Shown: positions 1 to 9,226, counted from the first letter of the stretch. The stretch is DNA of 64,000 bases from Rhizobacter sp. SG703 (GCF_012275445.1 NZ_JAAZQK010000003.1:434001-498000); one strand, 5' to 3'. Numbers and translations: made by a program. Notes: generated by a model from the letters alone, not told the origin.

Positions 1-2081
1 AACACCACGTCGCCCATTCCGGCCTGCATCTTCCACATGATCGCGCCGTGGTAGTCGAAGGCCACGCGCAGCATGCCGCGCAGCATCGTGCCGGCCTCGA
101 TGTTCGGCTTGTCGAAGTTGCCGTCTTCGTACGCGAACACCAGGTCGTAGAAGCCGACCACCGGCGCCGACTGCACGGTGACCTGCGGGTTCGCGCCGTG
201 GCGCGTCAGCCAGGCCTGGAAGTCCTCGCCGTTGATCGCGTCGAAGCCCTTCGTCAGCACCTGGTCCTCGATCATGCCGATGATGCTGGTCAGGCCGAGG
301 TCGGCGCAGATGTAGAGGCGACGCAGGTCGTCGGCGATGCCGCTGTCGGCGAGCAGGCCGTCGAAGCGCGCATGCAGCCAGGCGCGCACGCATTTGAGTG
401 CGCTGGACTGCAGCAGGTGGTGCTCCGGCGAGTGGTCGTGCAGGGCCGCCGGCAGTTCGGCACTGAAGCGCTGCAACGCGGCGAAGGCGACACCGACATC
501 GCTGCACAGCGCCATCACGTCGTCCTCGACGTGCGCGGCCAGGCGGTGCAGCCAGCTGCCGGCATGCGTCTCAGCCTCGATCGCGCGGTGCGCCGGGCCG
601 ACGGCACCGTGCGCCTCGGCATCCTTCAGCTCGCCGAGCCACTGCTTGATCCATTCGTAGCCGACCTGCACGATCTGCCACAGGTTCAGCGTCTCGCCAC
701 CCTGGCCGGGCTCGCCGGGCATTGCCGGCGTCTCGATGGGCCACAGCCGCCATTCGTCGTGGCCGCCGCGGCGCACATGCTCGGTCAGCGTGATGAACTG
801 CTGCGGCTTGAAGGCGTCGCGCCAGGTGCGCAGCGGCGCGCCTTCGGGGCGGTCGAGCAGTTCGTAGGCACGCTGGATGGTCTTGAACGCGTTGTCGTAG
901 AAGCCGAACCAGATGTGCAGCCCGTGCTCCTCGATGCGCTGGCCGAGCGCGGCATTGCGCCCGCTCGCGCCCTTGCCGCCGAGCCGCCAGCCCATCTGGT
1001 AGACGGTGATGTCGTACGCGTTGCGCCAGCCCGGCCGGTCGGTCAGGTAAAAGGCCGCGGTCATTGCCGCGACGCCGCCGCCGAGGATCGCGATCTTCTT
1101 CGGCGCGATGCGCGAGTTGTCGTAGAGCTCCTCGCCGGCCGGCACCTCGAAGTCCATGTCGATGTGGAAGGGCAGCAGCGCCGGCTGCGCACCGAGCTTC
1201 AGGCCCAGCGTGCGGGCCAGCGGAAAGCTCGCGAACGGGTGCAGCGTGCAGGTGTAGTCGTCGCCGAGCAGCTGCACCCGGCGCACCGCCTTCACGGTGG
1301 CCGGCGCGGCGATCAGCGCCTGGTAGACCGCCTTGATGCCGGCCGCATCGGGCAGTTGCTTCAGGAAGATCTGCGCGACGCTCGGGCTGCGCAGCATCTG
1401 CGCGACCTGCTCCCAGCCGGCACGGTCGAGCGCGAGGAAGCCGGGCAGGTTCGCGGCGAGCAGCTCGATCGCCTGCTCGATCAGCTCGGGAAGGCCGCCG
1501 AGGTCCTGCCGCGCGCCGTTGCCGATGGTGGAGGTGACTTCGAGCAACGGATGCACCTGCAGCACCGAGTCGGGGCTGAACGGCTGGAAGCCCTTGGCCG
1601 CGAGCGTGAAGCGGGTGGCTGGCGCGCCCTCGGCCGGCATCGTGTACTCGCACTGGTACTTCGGGTAGCCGAACAGCTCGCGCCCATTGATCAGCGCCAT
1701 GCAGTCGTCGACCCAGATGTGGCACGGGTAGAAGAACACGCGGCTGACACCCGTCTGCCCCGCGAGCACCTGGCCGACCATCACCCAGGTGACGATATCG
1801 GTCTCTTCGCCCCAACCCTTCGCGGCGTCCGCCGGCCACGCCGATTGCGCATGCTGCACCTGCGTGAAGGTCAGCATCACGAACGGCGACAGTACCTTGA
1901 AGCTCATCGTGCCGCCTGCCACCGCGGTCAGCGTCTCGTCGACGCTGGCCTGCAGCCGCGCCAGCTCGCCATGCACGAAGAAGCCATACATCCGCGACCG
2001 GTTCAAGCGCAGCGGCGGGTGCATCAGCGGCGAACCGCCGGGGTAGATGAAATCGGGGCGGTTGGCTGCTGCTTCGGTCAT
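1..2081 (-). CDS. Acetoacetate decarboxylase-like / FAD-NAD(P)-binding oxidoreductase fusion (3' end outside window)
   Basis: The reading frame is open from ATG at 2081 to the window edge, about 693 codons. Residues 1 to about 300 resemble the acetoacetate decarboxylase fold, including a GYPK segment with Lys141 at the place of that family's Schiff-base lysine. From residue 328 a Rossmann dinucleotide-binding start (KKIAILGGGVAAM) opens a second module like the FAD-dependent amine oxidase/phytoene desaturase group, with GLHIWFGFYDNAF downstream. Domain identity is inferred from motifs; the substrate is unknown. No clear Shine-Dalgarno precedes the ATG. A long opposite-strand frame covers this gene and is taken as a shadow. 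Confidence 0.8.
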   Translation of the reverse strand, partial: MTEAAANRPDFIYPGGSPLMHPPLRLNRSRMYGFFVHGELARLQASVDETLTAVAGGTMSFKVLSPFVMLTFTQVQHAQSAWPADAAKGWGEETDIVTWVMVGQVLAGQTGVSRVFFYPCHIWVDDCMALINGRELFGYPKYQCEYTMPAEGAPATRFTLAAKGFQPFSPDSVLQVHPLLEVTSTIGNGARQDLGGLPELIEQAIELLAANLPGFLALDRAGWEQVAQMLRSPSVAQIFLKQLPDAAGIKAVYQALIAAPATVKAVRRVQLLGDDYTCTLHPFASFPLARTLGLKLGAQPALLPFHIDMDFEVPAGEELYDNSRIAPKKIAILGGGVAAMTAAFYLTDRPGWRNAYDITVYQMGWRLGGKGASGRNAALGQRIEEHGLHIWFGFYDNAFKTIQRAYELLDRPEGAPLRTWRDAFKPQQFITLTEHVRRGGHDEWRLWPIETPAMPGEPGQGGETLNLWQIVQVGYEWIKQWLGELKDAEAHGAVGPAHRAIEAETHAGSWLHRLAAHVEDDVMALCSDVGVAFAALQRFSAELPAALHDHSPEHHLLQSSALKCVRAWLHARFDGLLADSGIADDLRRLYICADLGLTSIIGMIEDQVLTKGFDAINGEDFQAWLTRHGANPQVTVQSAPVVGFYDLVFAYEDGNFDKPNIEAGTMLRGMLRVAFDYHGAIMWKMQAGMGDVV

Positions 2082-2163
2082 GGGGCCGAAGTATTACCGC
2101 GATGTCGGATAAGTCACGCTTTGTCACCCGTTTCAGGGGTGGCAGGATTTCACGGTCCGCGGT

Positions 2164-2385
2164 TCAGTGCTCGTCGAACTGCATGCTGGCCAGCGTCGAC
2201 GGCCAGCCGGTGGCCGGTGCGCCGCCGCCGCGAAAGCGCCGTTCGACGGCCACCGGTTGCGGCAGGCCAGGCAGCGAGAGGGGCGCGAGTTCACGGCGTT
2301 GCGCCGCGCGGCGCCGAACCTGCCACAGGCCCGCGAGGGCCACCACGGCGAGCACGGCCGCCGCGATCAACATCCACAACATCAT
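2164..2385 (-). CDS. Small single-span membrane protein, unknown function
   Basis: A short frame of about 73 residues begins with a hydrophobic stretch (MMLWMLIAAAVLAVVALAGLW) followed by a basic RRRAAQRR stop-transfer signal. This predicts one membrane span with a cytoplasmic, Pro/Gly/Arg-rich tail. I place the start at ATG 2385, preceded by GGA at a normal distance; a TTG at 2403 would add six residues. It lies between the fusion oxidoreductase and the MFS exporter on the same strand. No family recognised; the composition is consistent with coding but the function is unknown. Confidence 0.5.
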   Translation of the reverse strand: MMLWMLIAAAVLAVVALAGLWQVRRRAAQRRELAPLSLPGLPQPVAVERRFRGGGAPATGWPSTLASMQFDEH

Positions 2386-2442
2386 GGCAATTCCAATGAG
2401 CAAGTCGCGATTGTCCCCGATGAGAGTTGATCAAGCGGCCGC

Positions 2443-2516
2443 CGCGGAACCGGCTGTGCCGCGCCGCTGGCGGCGCCCCTTTTGAGGGGGAGAGGCGCCA
2501 GCCCCGAGGGGGCCCG
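2443..2516. repeat. Copy A of a dispersed intergenic GC-rich repeat
   Basis: The segment begins CGCGGAACCGGCT and continues with CCGCTGGCGGCGCCCC and a G-rich end GGGGGCCC. The same ordered blocks (CGCGGAACCGGCT, GCCGCTGG-GGCGCCCC, GGGGGGCCC) recur at 57617-57745 with an insertion. Both copies are intergenic, next to MFS genes. It looks like one of the short dispersed repeats common in Burkholderiales chromosomes. Confidence 0.5.
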
Positions 2517-2539
2517 CCGAAGGCGCTTCGGGGGGTGGG

Positions 2540-3769
2540 TCATCCATCGCCGGTAAGCCGTTGTCGCTGGGCGAGGGCAGGGAACAGCTTCATCCACAGC
2601 CCGGCGACGAGCAGCGTGCCGACGCCGCCCAGCAGAACCGAGCCGACCGGCCCGAAGAGTGCCGCGGTGGCGCCCGACTCGAACTCGCCGAGCTGGTTCG
2701 ACGCGCCGATGAAGATCGAGTTGACCGCGCTGACGCGGCCGCGCATCTCGTTCGGCGTCTCGAGCTGCACCAGCGACTGCCGGATCACGACGCTGACCAT
2801 GTCGGCCGCGCCGCTGACCCACAGCGCGATCAGCGACACGACGAACAGCTTCGACACCGCGAACACCAGCGTCGACAGCCCGAACAGCGCGACCGCGGCG
2901 AACATCAGGTGGCCGACGCGGCGCTGCAGCGGCCAGCGCGTCAGCGCGACCGACATCGCGAGCGCGCCGACCGCCGGCGCGCCGCGCAGCAGCCCGAGGC
3001 CCCACGGCCCGGTGTGCAGCACGTCGCGCGCGAAGATCGGCAGCAGCGCGGTCGCGCCGCCCAGCAGCACCGCGAACAGGTCGAGCGAGATGGCGCCCAG
3101 CACCACCGGCCGGTTCCAGATGAAGCCGACGCCGGCCAGCACGGTGCGCAAGGTCACGGGCTCCTTCGGCGGCGGCACGTGCGGGTGGCCGACGCGCAGG
3201 AACAGCACCGCCCCGAGCGCGAACAGCGCCGCGCACACTGCGTAGACCACGTCGGCCCCGGCCACGTAGATGAAGCCGCCGAGGGCCGGCCCGCCGATGA
3301 TGGCAGCCTGCATGCCGCCGGAGCTGAACGCCATCGCGCGCGGCAGCGTTTCGGCCGGCACCAGCACCGGCACCATCGCCTGCTGGGCCGGCATCTGGAA
3401 GGCCTTCGCGCAGCCGATCGCGATCGACAGGACCAGCAGCAGCTCGCGATTCGCCCAGTGGCCGTGCGTGGCCGCGGCGAGCAGCGCGGCGATCGCCAAC
3501 TGCACGCCCATGCTGAGCGCGAGGATGCGGCTGCGGTCGTACCGGTCGGCGACGTGGCCGGCGACCAGCGTCAGCAGCAGAGCCGGCAGGAACTGCAGCA
3601 GCCCGACCAGGCCCAGGTCCCAGGCGCTGCCGGTGAGCTCGTACATCTCCCAGCCGACGGCCACCATCAGCATCTGGTTGGCCATCGTGGCCGCGACGCG
3701 CGCATACCAGAAGCGCATGAACGGCGGCAGGGACAGCAGCGAGACGGGAAGCGCGGGGACGGTGGTCAC
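2540..3769 (-). CDS. MFS transporter (EntS/DHA3-like exporter)
   Basis: A 409-residue polytopic protein with the usual length for a 12-span major facilitator. The loop after the second span reads AGHVADRYDRSR (about 70-81), matching MFS motif A, and the N-terminal segment PFMRFWYARVAATMANQM resembles the EntS/TMS-effector group of drug and siderophore exporters. A second conserved MRGRVSAVNSIFIG block lies in the C-terminal half. The start is a GTG at 3769 with no strong ribosome site; Met18 is an alternative. It is followed 30 bases upstream by the NTF2-like lipoprotein gene on the same strand. Substrate not predictable. Confidence 0.85.
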   Translation of the reverse strand: MTTVPALPVSLLSLPPFMRFWYARVAATMANQMLMVAVGWEMYELTGSAWDLGLVGLLQFLPALLLTLVAGHVADRYDRSRILALSMGVQLAIAALLAAATHGHWANRELLLVLSIAIGCAKAFQMPAQQAMVPVLVPAETLPRAMAFSSGGMQAAIIGGPALGGFIYVAGADVVYAVCAALFALGAVLFLRVGHPHVPPPKEPVTLRTVLAGVGFIWNRPVVLGAISLDLFAVLLGGATALLPIFARDVLHTGPWGLGLLRGAPAVGALAMSVALTRWPLQRRVGHLMFAAVALFGLSTLVFAVSKLFVVSLIALWVSGAADMVSVVIRQSLVQLETPNEMRGRVSAVNSIFIGASNQLGEFESGATAALFGPVGSVLLGGVGTLLVAGLWMKLFPALAQRQRLTGDG

Positions 3770-3800
3770 GGGGAGACGACTCTTGAAGAGGTGGGACGGA

Positions 3801-4250
3801 TCACGGGCAATTGCAGCCCTTGTCGAACACGATGCGCCAGACGCCCGGCGATACCTGGCGCCACACCGACGTGAAGCTCGCGACCGGCTTGCCGTCGGCG
3901 TCGAGCACCGGACCGGTGCTCAGCGCGAGGTCGCCGGCATCGAGCACCTCGACCTGGTCGGGCCGCCACGAGAATGGTGGCTTGTCGCCGGTGTAGAAGC
4001 GCTTCCAGTGCGCGGCGACGGCGGCCTTGCCGCGCAGCGGCTCGCGGGCGGTGAAGAACACGGTGTCGTCGGCGAGGAAGCCGGTGAACGCCGCATGGTC
4101 GCGGTCGGCCATCGTCTTCGCGAACGCGCGCTCGGTATCGGCCACCTGCTGCGCGAGCACCGTGCGCGGCACAGGTGGGACAGGTGGCGCGGCGGCGCAG
4201 CCGGCGAGGGCGACGAGCAGGCAGAGCAGCAGCGGGCGCAGCAGGGACAT
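3801..4250 (-). CDS. NTF2-like (DUF4440/SnoaL) lipoprotein
   Basis: 149 residues. The N-terminus is a lipoprotein signal with lipobox LAGC (Cys18), followed by a Pro-rich linker. The rest, starting TERAFAKTMADRDHAAFTGFLADDTVFF, has the pattern of DUF4440/SnoaL-like NTF2-fold proteins (helix, then a curved sheet ending VWRIVFDKGCNCP). It should be anchored in the cell envelope. Members of this fold bind small molecules or catalyse simple isomerisations; nothing here shows which. Confidence 0.8.
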   Translation of the reverse strand: MSLLRPLLLCLLVALAGCAAAPPVPPVPRTVLAQQVADTERAFAKTMADRDHAAFTGFLADDTVFFTAREPLRGKAAVAAHWKRFYTGDKPPFSWRPDQVEVLDAGDLALSTGPVLDADGKPVASFTSVWRQVSPGVWRIVFDKGCNCP

Positions 4251-4277
4251 CGTGGCCTCGGGCAGGTGCGGAGAGGC

Positions 4278-4871
4278 TCAGATGGTACGGGCAGGCGTCG
4301 CGGTCGCGTCGAACGGCTCGCCGGTGCTGAAGAAGCGGCCGCCAGCGATGTAGTGCAGCGTGCGGTCCTCGGCCCCGGCGGGGTCGTCGCGCCAGTGGCC
4401 ATCGGCGAACAGGCGCGGATCGGCCCAGGCGGCGACCACCTCGCCGATGAACAGGTCGTACTGCTGCTGGATGCGCGGCTCGCCGAGCACGCGGCATTCG
4501 AGCCAGGCGGCGCAGCCGTCGAGCAGCGGCGCGTCGATGCGGCTCGCCGCGAAGGTGGTCAGCCCGAAGGTGTCGAACTTGTCGCGCCCGGCCGGCAGTT
4601 CGCGCGCCGAGATGCCCCCGACCGCGAGCGTGGCGGCCGCCAGCGCGCGCGTCGGCACGTTCAGCGCGAAGCTGCCCGAGCCCTCGACGAGCGCGCGGGT
4701 GGCGGTGTTCCTGTCGATCACGACCGCGACCTTCGGTGGGTCGAAATCGACCGGCATCGACCAGGCAGCGGCCATCACGTTGCGCTGCCCGGCATGGGCC
4801 GAGCTGACCAGCACGGTCGGCCCGTGGTTCAGCAGGCGGTAGGACTTGGCGAGTTCGACGGGTTCGCGCAT
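4278..4871 (-). CDS. Flavin reductase-like FMN-binding protein
   Basis: 197 residues from ATG 4871; an upstream in-frame ATG at 5015 lies inside the neighbouring rluA gene and is rejected. The N-terminal MREPVELAKSYRLLNHGPTVLVSS, the central AAWSMPVDFDPPKVAVVID and the SGSFALNVP segment are typical of the flavin reductase-like domain (FMN-binding split barrel). Such proteins supply reduced flavin to a partner or act as FMN oxidoreductases. It runs in the same direction as rluA with 16 bases between them. No dedicated monooxygenase partner is present. Confidence 0.85.
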   Translation of the reverse strand: MREPVELAKSYRLLNHGPTVLVSSAHAGQRNVMAAAWSMPVDFDPPKVAVVIDRNTATRALVEGSGSFALNVPTRALAAATLAVGGISARELPAGRDKFDTFGLTTFAASRIDAPLLDGCAAWLECRVLGEPRIQQQYDLFIGEVVAAWADPRLFADGHWRDDPAGAEDRTLHYIAGGRFFSTGEPFDATATPARTI

Positions 4872-4887
4872 CGGGAAGGAGGGCGGA

Positions 4888-5517
4888 TCAGAACGGAGCG
4901 GGGCTGTGGAAGCGCAGCGTGCGGCCATCGGCCGGGTGCGCCAGCTGCAGCGATTGTGCGTGCAGCAGCAATCGCGGCGCCTTCGCAAGGGCATCGGGCG
5001 GCGCATACAGCGCATCGCCGACGATCGGGTGGCCGATCGACAGCAGGTGCACGCGCAGCTGGTGCGAGCGGCCGGTGACCGGCTCCAGCCGCATGCGGGT
5101 GGTGCCGGCCGCCGGGTCGCGCTGCAGCACGCTGAAACGCGTCAGCGCCGGCTTGCCGTCGACGGGGTCGACCTTCTGGCGCGGCCGGTTCGGCCAGTCG
5201 GTCAGCAGCGGCAGGTCGATCTCGCCGTGTTCCGGGCCGACCAGCCCGTCGACCACCGCGGCGTATTCCTTGTGCACCTCGCGCTGCGCGAACGCGTGGC
5301 CGAGGCGCCGCTGCATCTCCTTGCCGCGGGCGAACAGCATCAGGCCGGAGGTCGACATGTCGAGCCGGTGCACGACCAGCGCGTCGGCCACCTCGGCCTG
5401 CACGCGCGCGGCCTGGTTGTCGAGCCCGGCCTCGCCGCGGCCGGGCACGGCCAGCAGGCCGCCGGGCTTGTCGACGACGAGCAGTGCGTCGTCGATGTAC
5501 AGCAAGCTCAGGGTCAC
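4888..5517 (-). CDS. rluA: RluA-type dual-specificity rRNA/tRNA pseudouridine synthase
   Basis: 209 residues from GTG 5517, close to the short E. coli RluA, which modifies 23S rRNA U746 and tRNA U32. The catalytic block HRLDMSTSGLMLFA carries the conserved Asp (Asp53). LLTDWPNRPRQK, PVTGRSHQLRVH and GHPIVGDALY follow the RluA pattern closely. Its promoter region is shared with the divergent kinase gene at 5536, only 18 bases away. A longer in-frame extension into that kinase gene has no protein-like features. Confidence 0.9.
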   Translation of the reverse strand: MTLSLLYIDDALLVVDKPGGLLAVPGRGEAGLDNQAARVQAEVADALVVHRLDMSTSGLMLFARGKEMQRRLGHAFAQREVHKEYAAVVDGLVGPEHGEIDLPLLTDWPNRPRQKVDPVDGKPALTRFSVLQRDPAAGTTRMRLEPVTGRSHQLRVHLLSIGHPIVGDALYAPPDALAKAPRLLLHAQSLQLAHPADGRTLRFHSPAPF

Positions 5518-5535
5518 CAGTGCAACACTCCAGGG

Positions 5536-6153
5536 ATGAACGAAACAGCGCTGGCCCGGGCCCGGGCACTCATCTCGCGCGGCGGTCGCCGCATTCTCGG
5601 CCTGGTCGGGCCGCCGGGGGCCGGCAAGTCGACCGTCGCGCAACAGCTCGTCGATGCGCTGGCCGGCGCGGCGGTGCTGCTGCCGATGGACGGCTTCCAC
5701 CTCGCGAACGTCGAACTGGCCCGGCTCGGGCGGGCCGGCCGCAAGGGCGCACCCGACACCTTCGATGCCGGCGGCTACATCGCGCTGCTGCAGCGGGTGC
5801 GCGCCCAGCAGGCCGGCCGCGACGGCACGGTCTACGCGCCCGAGTTCCGGCGCGAGATCGAGGAGCCGATCGCCTCCAGCATCCCGATCCCGGCCGACGT
5901 GCCGCTGGTGGTCACCGAAGGCAACTACCTGTTGCTCGAACGCGATGGCTGGGCTGGCGTGAAGCCGCTGCTCGACGAGGCCTGGTACGTCGACGTGGAC
6001 GACGCACTGCGCCGGCAGCGGCTGGTCGAGCGGCACATGCGCTTCGGCCGCAGCGAGGCCGACGCGCGGGCCTGGGAGGCCGGCACCGACCAGCCGAATG
6101 CAGAACTGATTGGTGCGACCGCGGCACGCGCCGACTGGCGCTGCGCGATCTGA
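5536..6153 (+). CDS. P-loop nucleoside/sugar kinase family protein
   Basis: 205 residues. A Walker A motif GPPGAGKST lies at 25-33, followed by LPMDGFHLAN and VVTEGNYLLL, the signature blocks of the uridine kinase/phosphoribulokinase/pantothenate-kinase superfamily (YggC/FrcK-like). The LVERHMRFGRS segment fits the lid region. The protein should transfer phosphate from ATP to a small hydroxylated substrate, which cannot be named from sequence. It is divergent from rluA. The ATG at 5536 has CAGGG just upstream. Confidence 0.8.
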   Translation: MNETALARARALISRGGRRILGLVGPPGAGKSTVAQQLVDALAGAAVLLPMDGFHLANVELARLGRAGRKGAPDTFDAGGYIALLQRVRAQQAGRDGTVYAPEFRREIEEPIASSIPIPADVPLVVTEGNYLLLERDGWAGVKPLLDEAWYVDVDDALRRQRLVERHMRFGRSEADARAWEAGTDQPNAELIGATAARADWRCAI

Positions 6154-6166
6154 GCGCAGGCCGGGC

Positions 6167-6406
6167 TTACTTGCGGCCGTAGGTGATCTTCTTCGCGCCG
6201 CCCTCGCAGCTGCCGACCACCTTGGCATCGCCGACCTTGTCGGTGTCGACGATCTCCAGCACGTAGCCGGTGACCTGCTTCGCGTCGAGCTTGGCGGCGA
6301 TCTCGGTCTTCAGTTCGTCGCAGGACTTGCCGGCGGCGACGGCGGGGGCGGCGGCCAGCGTCAGGGTGCTCAGTGCGGCCAGGGCCAGGGTGAGGGTGGC
6401 TTTCAT
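6167..6406 (-). CDS. DUF1161 periplasmic protein
   Basis: 79 residues with a Sec signal peptide (MKATLTLALAALSTLTLAAAPAVAAG) and a compact domain beginning KSCDELKTEIAAKLDAKQVTGYVLEIV, the DUF1161 pattern with two Cys residues likely to form a disulphide. The start is chosen at the signal-peptide Met; the longer frame to 6460 adds an unlikely leader. Function unknown; probably periplasmic. It ends 13 bases from the convergent kinase gene. Confidence 0.85.
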   Translation of the reverse strand: MKATLTLALAALSTLTLAAAPAVAAGKSCDELKTEIAAKLDAKQVTGYVLEIVDTDKVGDAKVVGSCEGGAKKITYGRK

Positions 6407-6488
6407 CGGGTTCTCCGTGGGGTTGTTTGCAGGTTCACAGGACGGTGGTCCGGCGCGCATGGTGCCATGCCGCGCGCCGGCCGCTGTA

Positions 6489-7100
6489 TCAGGGGCAGCT
6501 GCGCACTTCGCGGCCGGTCCACTTCAGCGCCGGGTCGGGGCGCTCCAGCTGGTCGGCCAGCACACCGCTGAGCCGGCCGCTGTTGCCGAACGCGAAGTTG
6601 CCGCCGTAGTTCACGTCGGCAATCAGCCAGCGGCCGTCGATGCGGTTCAGCACGACGGTGTCGGTCCAGCCGGTCGCGTCGGCCTGGCCGCCGGCGTCGA
6701 AGAACATGCGCACCGGCACCCAGGCGATGTCGCGCGCGAGCCGCGCCGGCTGCGCCTTCACGCGGCTCGGGCCTTCGAACAGGCTCGAATAGAGGTCGCC
6801 CTCGACGAATGGCGGCTTGTCGCCCGGCTGCGTCGCGAGGAAGGCCTCGTCGTAGCGGTGCGCCGTCTTCAGCAGGCAGTGCAGGCGCGGCGTCAGCATC
6901 GCGGCGATCAGCTTCAGTGCCGGTTCGTCCGGCGCGCCGCCGTTCGGCAACTGCGCGATGCGCAGCTCGTAGAAGGCCTGCACCGCCGATTGCGGGCTGG
7001 CATCGGCGGCCTGTGCAGCGCCGTGGGCGATCGACATCGCGATGGAGGCGCCGAGCAACAACGCGAAGCGCGCCGCGGCCGGAAAGGAAGGGAAGCGCAT
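6489..7100 (-). CDS. Periplasmic protein, DUF3828-like
   Basis: 203 residues with a signal peptide (cleavage likely after AHGAAQA). The mature part contains AVQAFYELRIAQLPNGG, LTPRLHCLLKTA and a late WTDTVVLNRIDGRWLIADVNYGG strand pattern, resembling DUF3828 and related NTF2-like secreted proteins. It ends in a Cys (REVRSCP) that may pair with another extracytoplasmic Cys. Same strand as the DUF1161 gene but 82 bases apart, so co-transcription is uncertain. Confidence 0.75.
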   Translation of the reverse strand: MRFPSFPAAARFALLLGASIAMSIAHGAAQAADASPQSAVQAFYELRIAQLPNGGAPDEPALKLIAAMLTPRLHCLLKTAHRYDEAFLATQPGDKPPFVEGDLYSSLFEGPSRVKAQPARLARDIAWVPVRMFFDAGGQADATGWTDTVVLNRIDGRWLIADVNYGGNFAFGNSGRLSGVLADQLERPDPALKWTGREVRSCP

Positions 7101-7178
7101 CGGCGGATTCTCTCCGACCGCTCGGGGCCGGGGCGCGTCAGCAATTCACGCACCCCGCAGCTTCGTCGTGACAGCTTG

Positions 7179-8513
7179 TCAGCGTGCCCCCGCCGCCCGC
7201 ACCCGCCAGATCACGTTGCCGACGTCGTCGGCCACCAGCAGCGCGCCCTGCTTGTCGAGCGTCACGCCCACCGGCCGGCCCTGCGCGTTCCCCTCGGCCG
7301 ACAAGAAGCCGGTCAGCACATCGACCGGCACGCCGGCGGGCCGGCCCTGCGCGAACGGCACGAAAATCACCTTGTAGCCGCTGTGGGGCTTGCGGTTCCA
7401 CGAGCCGTGCTGGCCGATGAACATGCCGCTGGCGAAAGCGGGCGGCAGTGCGTTGCCAAGCGCGGAAGCCAGGCCGAGCGACGCGGTGTGCGGGCCGAGC
7501 GCGAAGTCGGGCGGGATCGCGCGGGCCACCATCTCGGGATGCGGCGGCTTCACGCGTTCGTCGACGTGCGCGCCGTAGTAGCTGAACGGCCAGCCGTAGA
7601 ACGCGCCATCTTTCACCGACGTGAGGTAGTCCGGGACCAGGTCGCTGCCGATCTCGTCGCGCTCGTTGACGACGGTCCACAGCGCGCCGGTCTGCGGCTC
7701 GAAGGCCATGCCGTTCGGATTGCGCAGGCCGGACGCGAACACCCGGTGCGCGCCGGTCTTTGCATCGATCTCCCAGATCGCCGCGCGGCCTTCCTCGGCC
7801 GCGAGGCCGTTCTCGCCGACGTTGCTGTTGGAGCCGACGGTCGCGTAGAGCTTGCTGCCGTCGGGGCTCGCGATCAGGTTCTTGGTCCAGTGGTGGTTGA
7901 TGGTGCCGGCCGGCAGGTCGACCACCTTGCTGCCGCTGCCTTGCAACGCGGTGGCGCCGGGCGTGTAGTCGAAGCGGACGACGGCGTCGGTGTTGGCGAC
8001 GTAGAAGCTGTTGCCGACCAGCGCCATGCCGAACGGCGACTGCAGGTCGGCGAGGAACACGCTGCGGGTTTCGGCGACGCCGTCGCCGTCGGCATCGCGC
8101 AGCAGCGTGATCCGATTCGCGCTGGGCACGCCGGCACCGGCCTTCTTCATCGTCATCTTCATGAACCAGCCGCGAATGCCCTTGCCGTCGTCGGGCTTCG
8201 GCGGTGCGTTGGTTTCGGCGACCAGCACGTCGCCATTGGGCAGCACGGTGAGCCAGCGCGGGTGCTCGAGGCCGCTCGCGAAGGCCTGCACCTCGGTGCC
8301 CGGCGCTGCGGTCGGCTTCACGCCGCTCGGCCAGCCGGTGGCTGGCGCGATGTTGACCAGCGGAATCAGGCTCTTGTCCGGTGGCGGCAGCTTCGGGTTC
8401 GGGCCGGTGCCATCGGCGACCTGCAACGTGGCCGGACCACCGCACGACGCCAGCGCGAGCAGGGCGGCGACAGCGGCGAGGCGGGTGGGAATCGAGGGCG
8501 GCTGCGGTGTCAT
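7179..8513 (-). CDS. PQQ-dependent (sorbosone/aldose-type) sugar dehydrogenase lipoprotein
   Basis: 444 residues from ATG 8513, which places lipobox LASC (Cys24) at the proper distance; the in-frame start at 8741 is rejected. The protein shows the six-bladed propeller repeats of the soluble glucose/sorbosone dehydrogenase family: [56 protein letters not shown] and GQHGSWNR. Members oxidise aldoses in the periplasm using PQQ, passing electrons to the respiratory chain. No PQQ-synthesis gene is in this window. Substrate not determinable. Confidence 0.85.
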   Translation of the reverse strand: MTPQPPSIPTRLAAVAALLALASCGGPATLQVADGTGPNPKLPPPDKSLIPLVNIAPATGWPSGVKPTAAPGTEVQAFASGLEHPRWLTVLPNGDVLVAETNAPPKPDDGKGIRGWFMKMTMKKAGAGVPSANRITLLRDADGDGVAETRSVFLADLQSPFGMALVGNSFYVANTDAVVRFDYTPGATALQGSGSKVVDLPAGTINHHWTKNLIASPDGSKLYATVGSNSNVGENGLAAEEGRAAIWEIDAKTGAHRVFASGLRNPNGMAFEPQTGALWTVVNERDEIGSDLVPDYLTSVKDGAFYGWPFSYYGAHVDERVKPPHPEMVARAIPPDFALGPHTASLGLASALGNALPPAFASGMFIGQHGSWNRKPHSGYKVIFVPFAQGRPAGVPVDVLTGFLSAEGNAQGRPVGVTLDKQGALLVADDVGNVIWRVRAAGAR

Positions 8514-8566
8514 CAGCGCCACTTTCCGATCGGGCGCGCCAGCGGGCTGTAGGCGGGTGCGCCGAC

Positions 8567-8583
8567 GCGCTGTCGGACAGCGC
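8567..8583. promoter_or_regulatory. 17-bp inverted repeat upstream of the BON lipoprotein gene
   Basis: GCGCTGTCGGACAGCGC has perfect 8-base arms around a single central base. A related half, GTCCGACAG, follows at about 8608. It lies in the 242-base divergent region between the sugar dehydrogenase and the BON-domain gene. It could be an operator or a hairpin; no regulator is identified. Confidence 0.4.
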
Positions 8584-8755
8584 CGCGATGCACGACCTGT
8601 GGGCATCGTCCGACAGGCATCGGCGAACCCGCCTGACGGCAGGTGGGGGGGCGGGCGACTAAGGTTGTGCCGTCCCAGGACAAGGCTGCGGTGGCATCGG
8701 TGCCGCTGCAACAGGCTCAACCAGAGCGCCTGCAGGCGCATGACAGGAGAGAACC

Positions 8756-9226
8756 ATGAACAAGCACACTCTGACGACGACGGCTGCTGCGGTCTTGCTC
8801 GCAGGCGTGGCCCTCACCGGTTGCGGCAAGCGCGAGTCGGCCGAATCGACGGCCGCCAACAGCAACGACAGCGTGATTGCGCAGGCCGAGCAGAAGGGCC
8901 GCGACATGCAGGCAGACGCATCGCGTGGCATGGACCAGGCGAAGCAGGCCGGCCGCGACGTGGCGCAGGACGCCAAGGCCGCGACCGACAAGGCCGGCGA
9001 CAAGGTCGCCGACGCGGTCATCACGACCACCGTGAACGCCGAACTGGCGAAGGATTCGAGCCTCAGCGCGCTGAAGATCAACGTCGACACCGACAACGGT
9101 CGGGTTGCCCTGCGCGGCACGGCACCGAGCGAAGCCGCGCGCGAACGCGCGACTCAGCTGGCGTCGAACGTGAAGGGGGTTGTCAGTGTCGACAACCAGC
9201 TGAGCGTGGAGCCGGCGAAGAGTTGA
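8756..9226 (+). CDS. BON-domain lipoprotein (OsmY-like)
   Basis: 156 residues. The signal ends in lipobox LTGC (Cys23). A charged Ala/Gln/Lys/Asp-rich stretch with [22 protein letters not shown] (amphipathic helix repeats, about 40-85) leads into one BON domain ([36 protein letters not shown] to the end). BON domains bind lipid membranes and are typical of stress-induced envelope proteins. A good AGGAGAG ribosome site precedes ATG 8756. Confidence 0.85.
   Translation: MNKHTLTTTAAAVLLAGVALTGCGKRESAESTAANSNDSVIAQAEQKGRDMQADASRGMDQAKQAGRDVAQDAKAATDKAGDKVADAVITTTVNAELAKDSSLSALKINVDTDNGRVALRGTAPSEAARERATQLASNVKGVVSVDNQLSVEPAKS

Noticed and set aside
48..2399. 783-codon open frame on the plus strand
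   Set aside because: It is antisense to the fusion oxidoreductase. Its His/Arg/Ala-rich composition shows no motif and is typical of shadows in GC-rich DNA.
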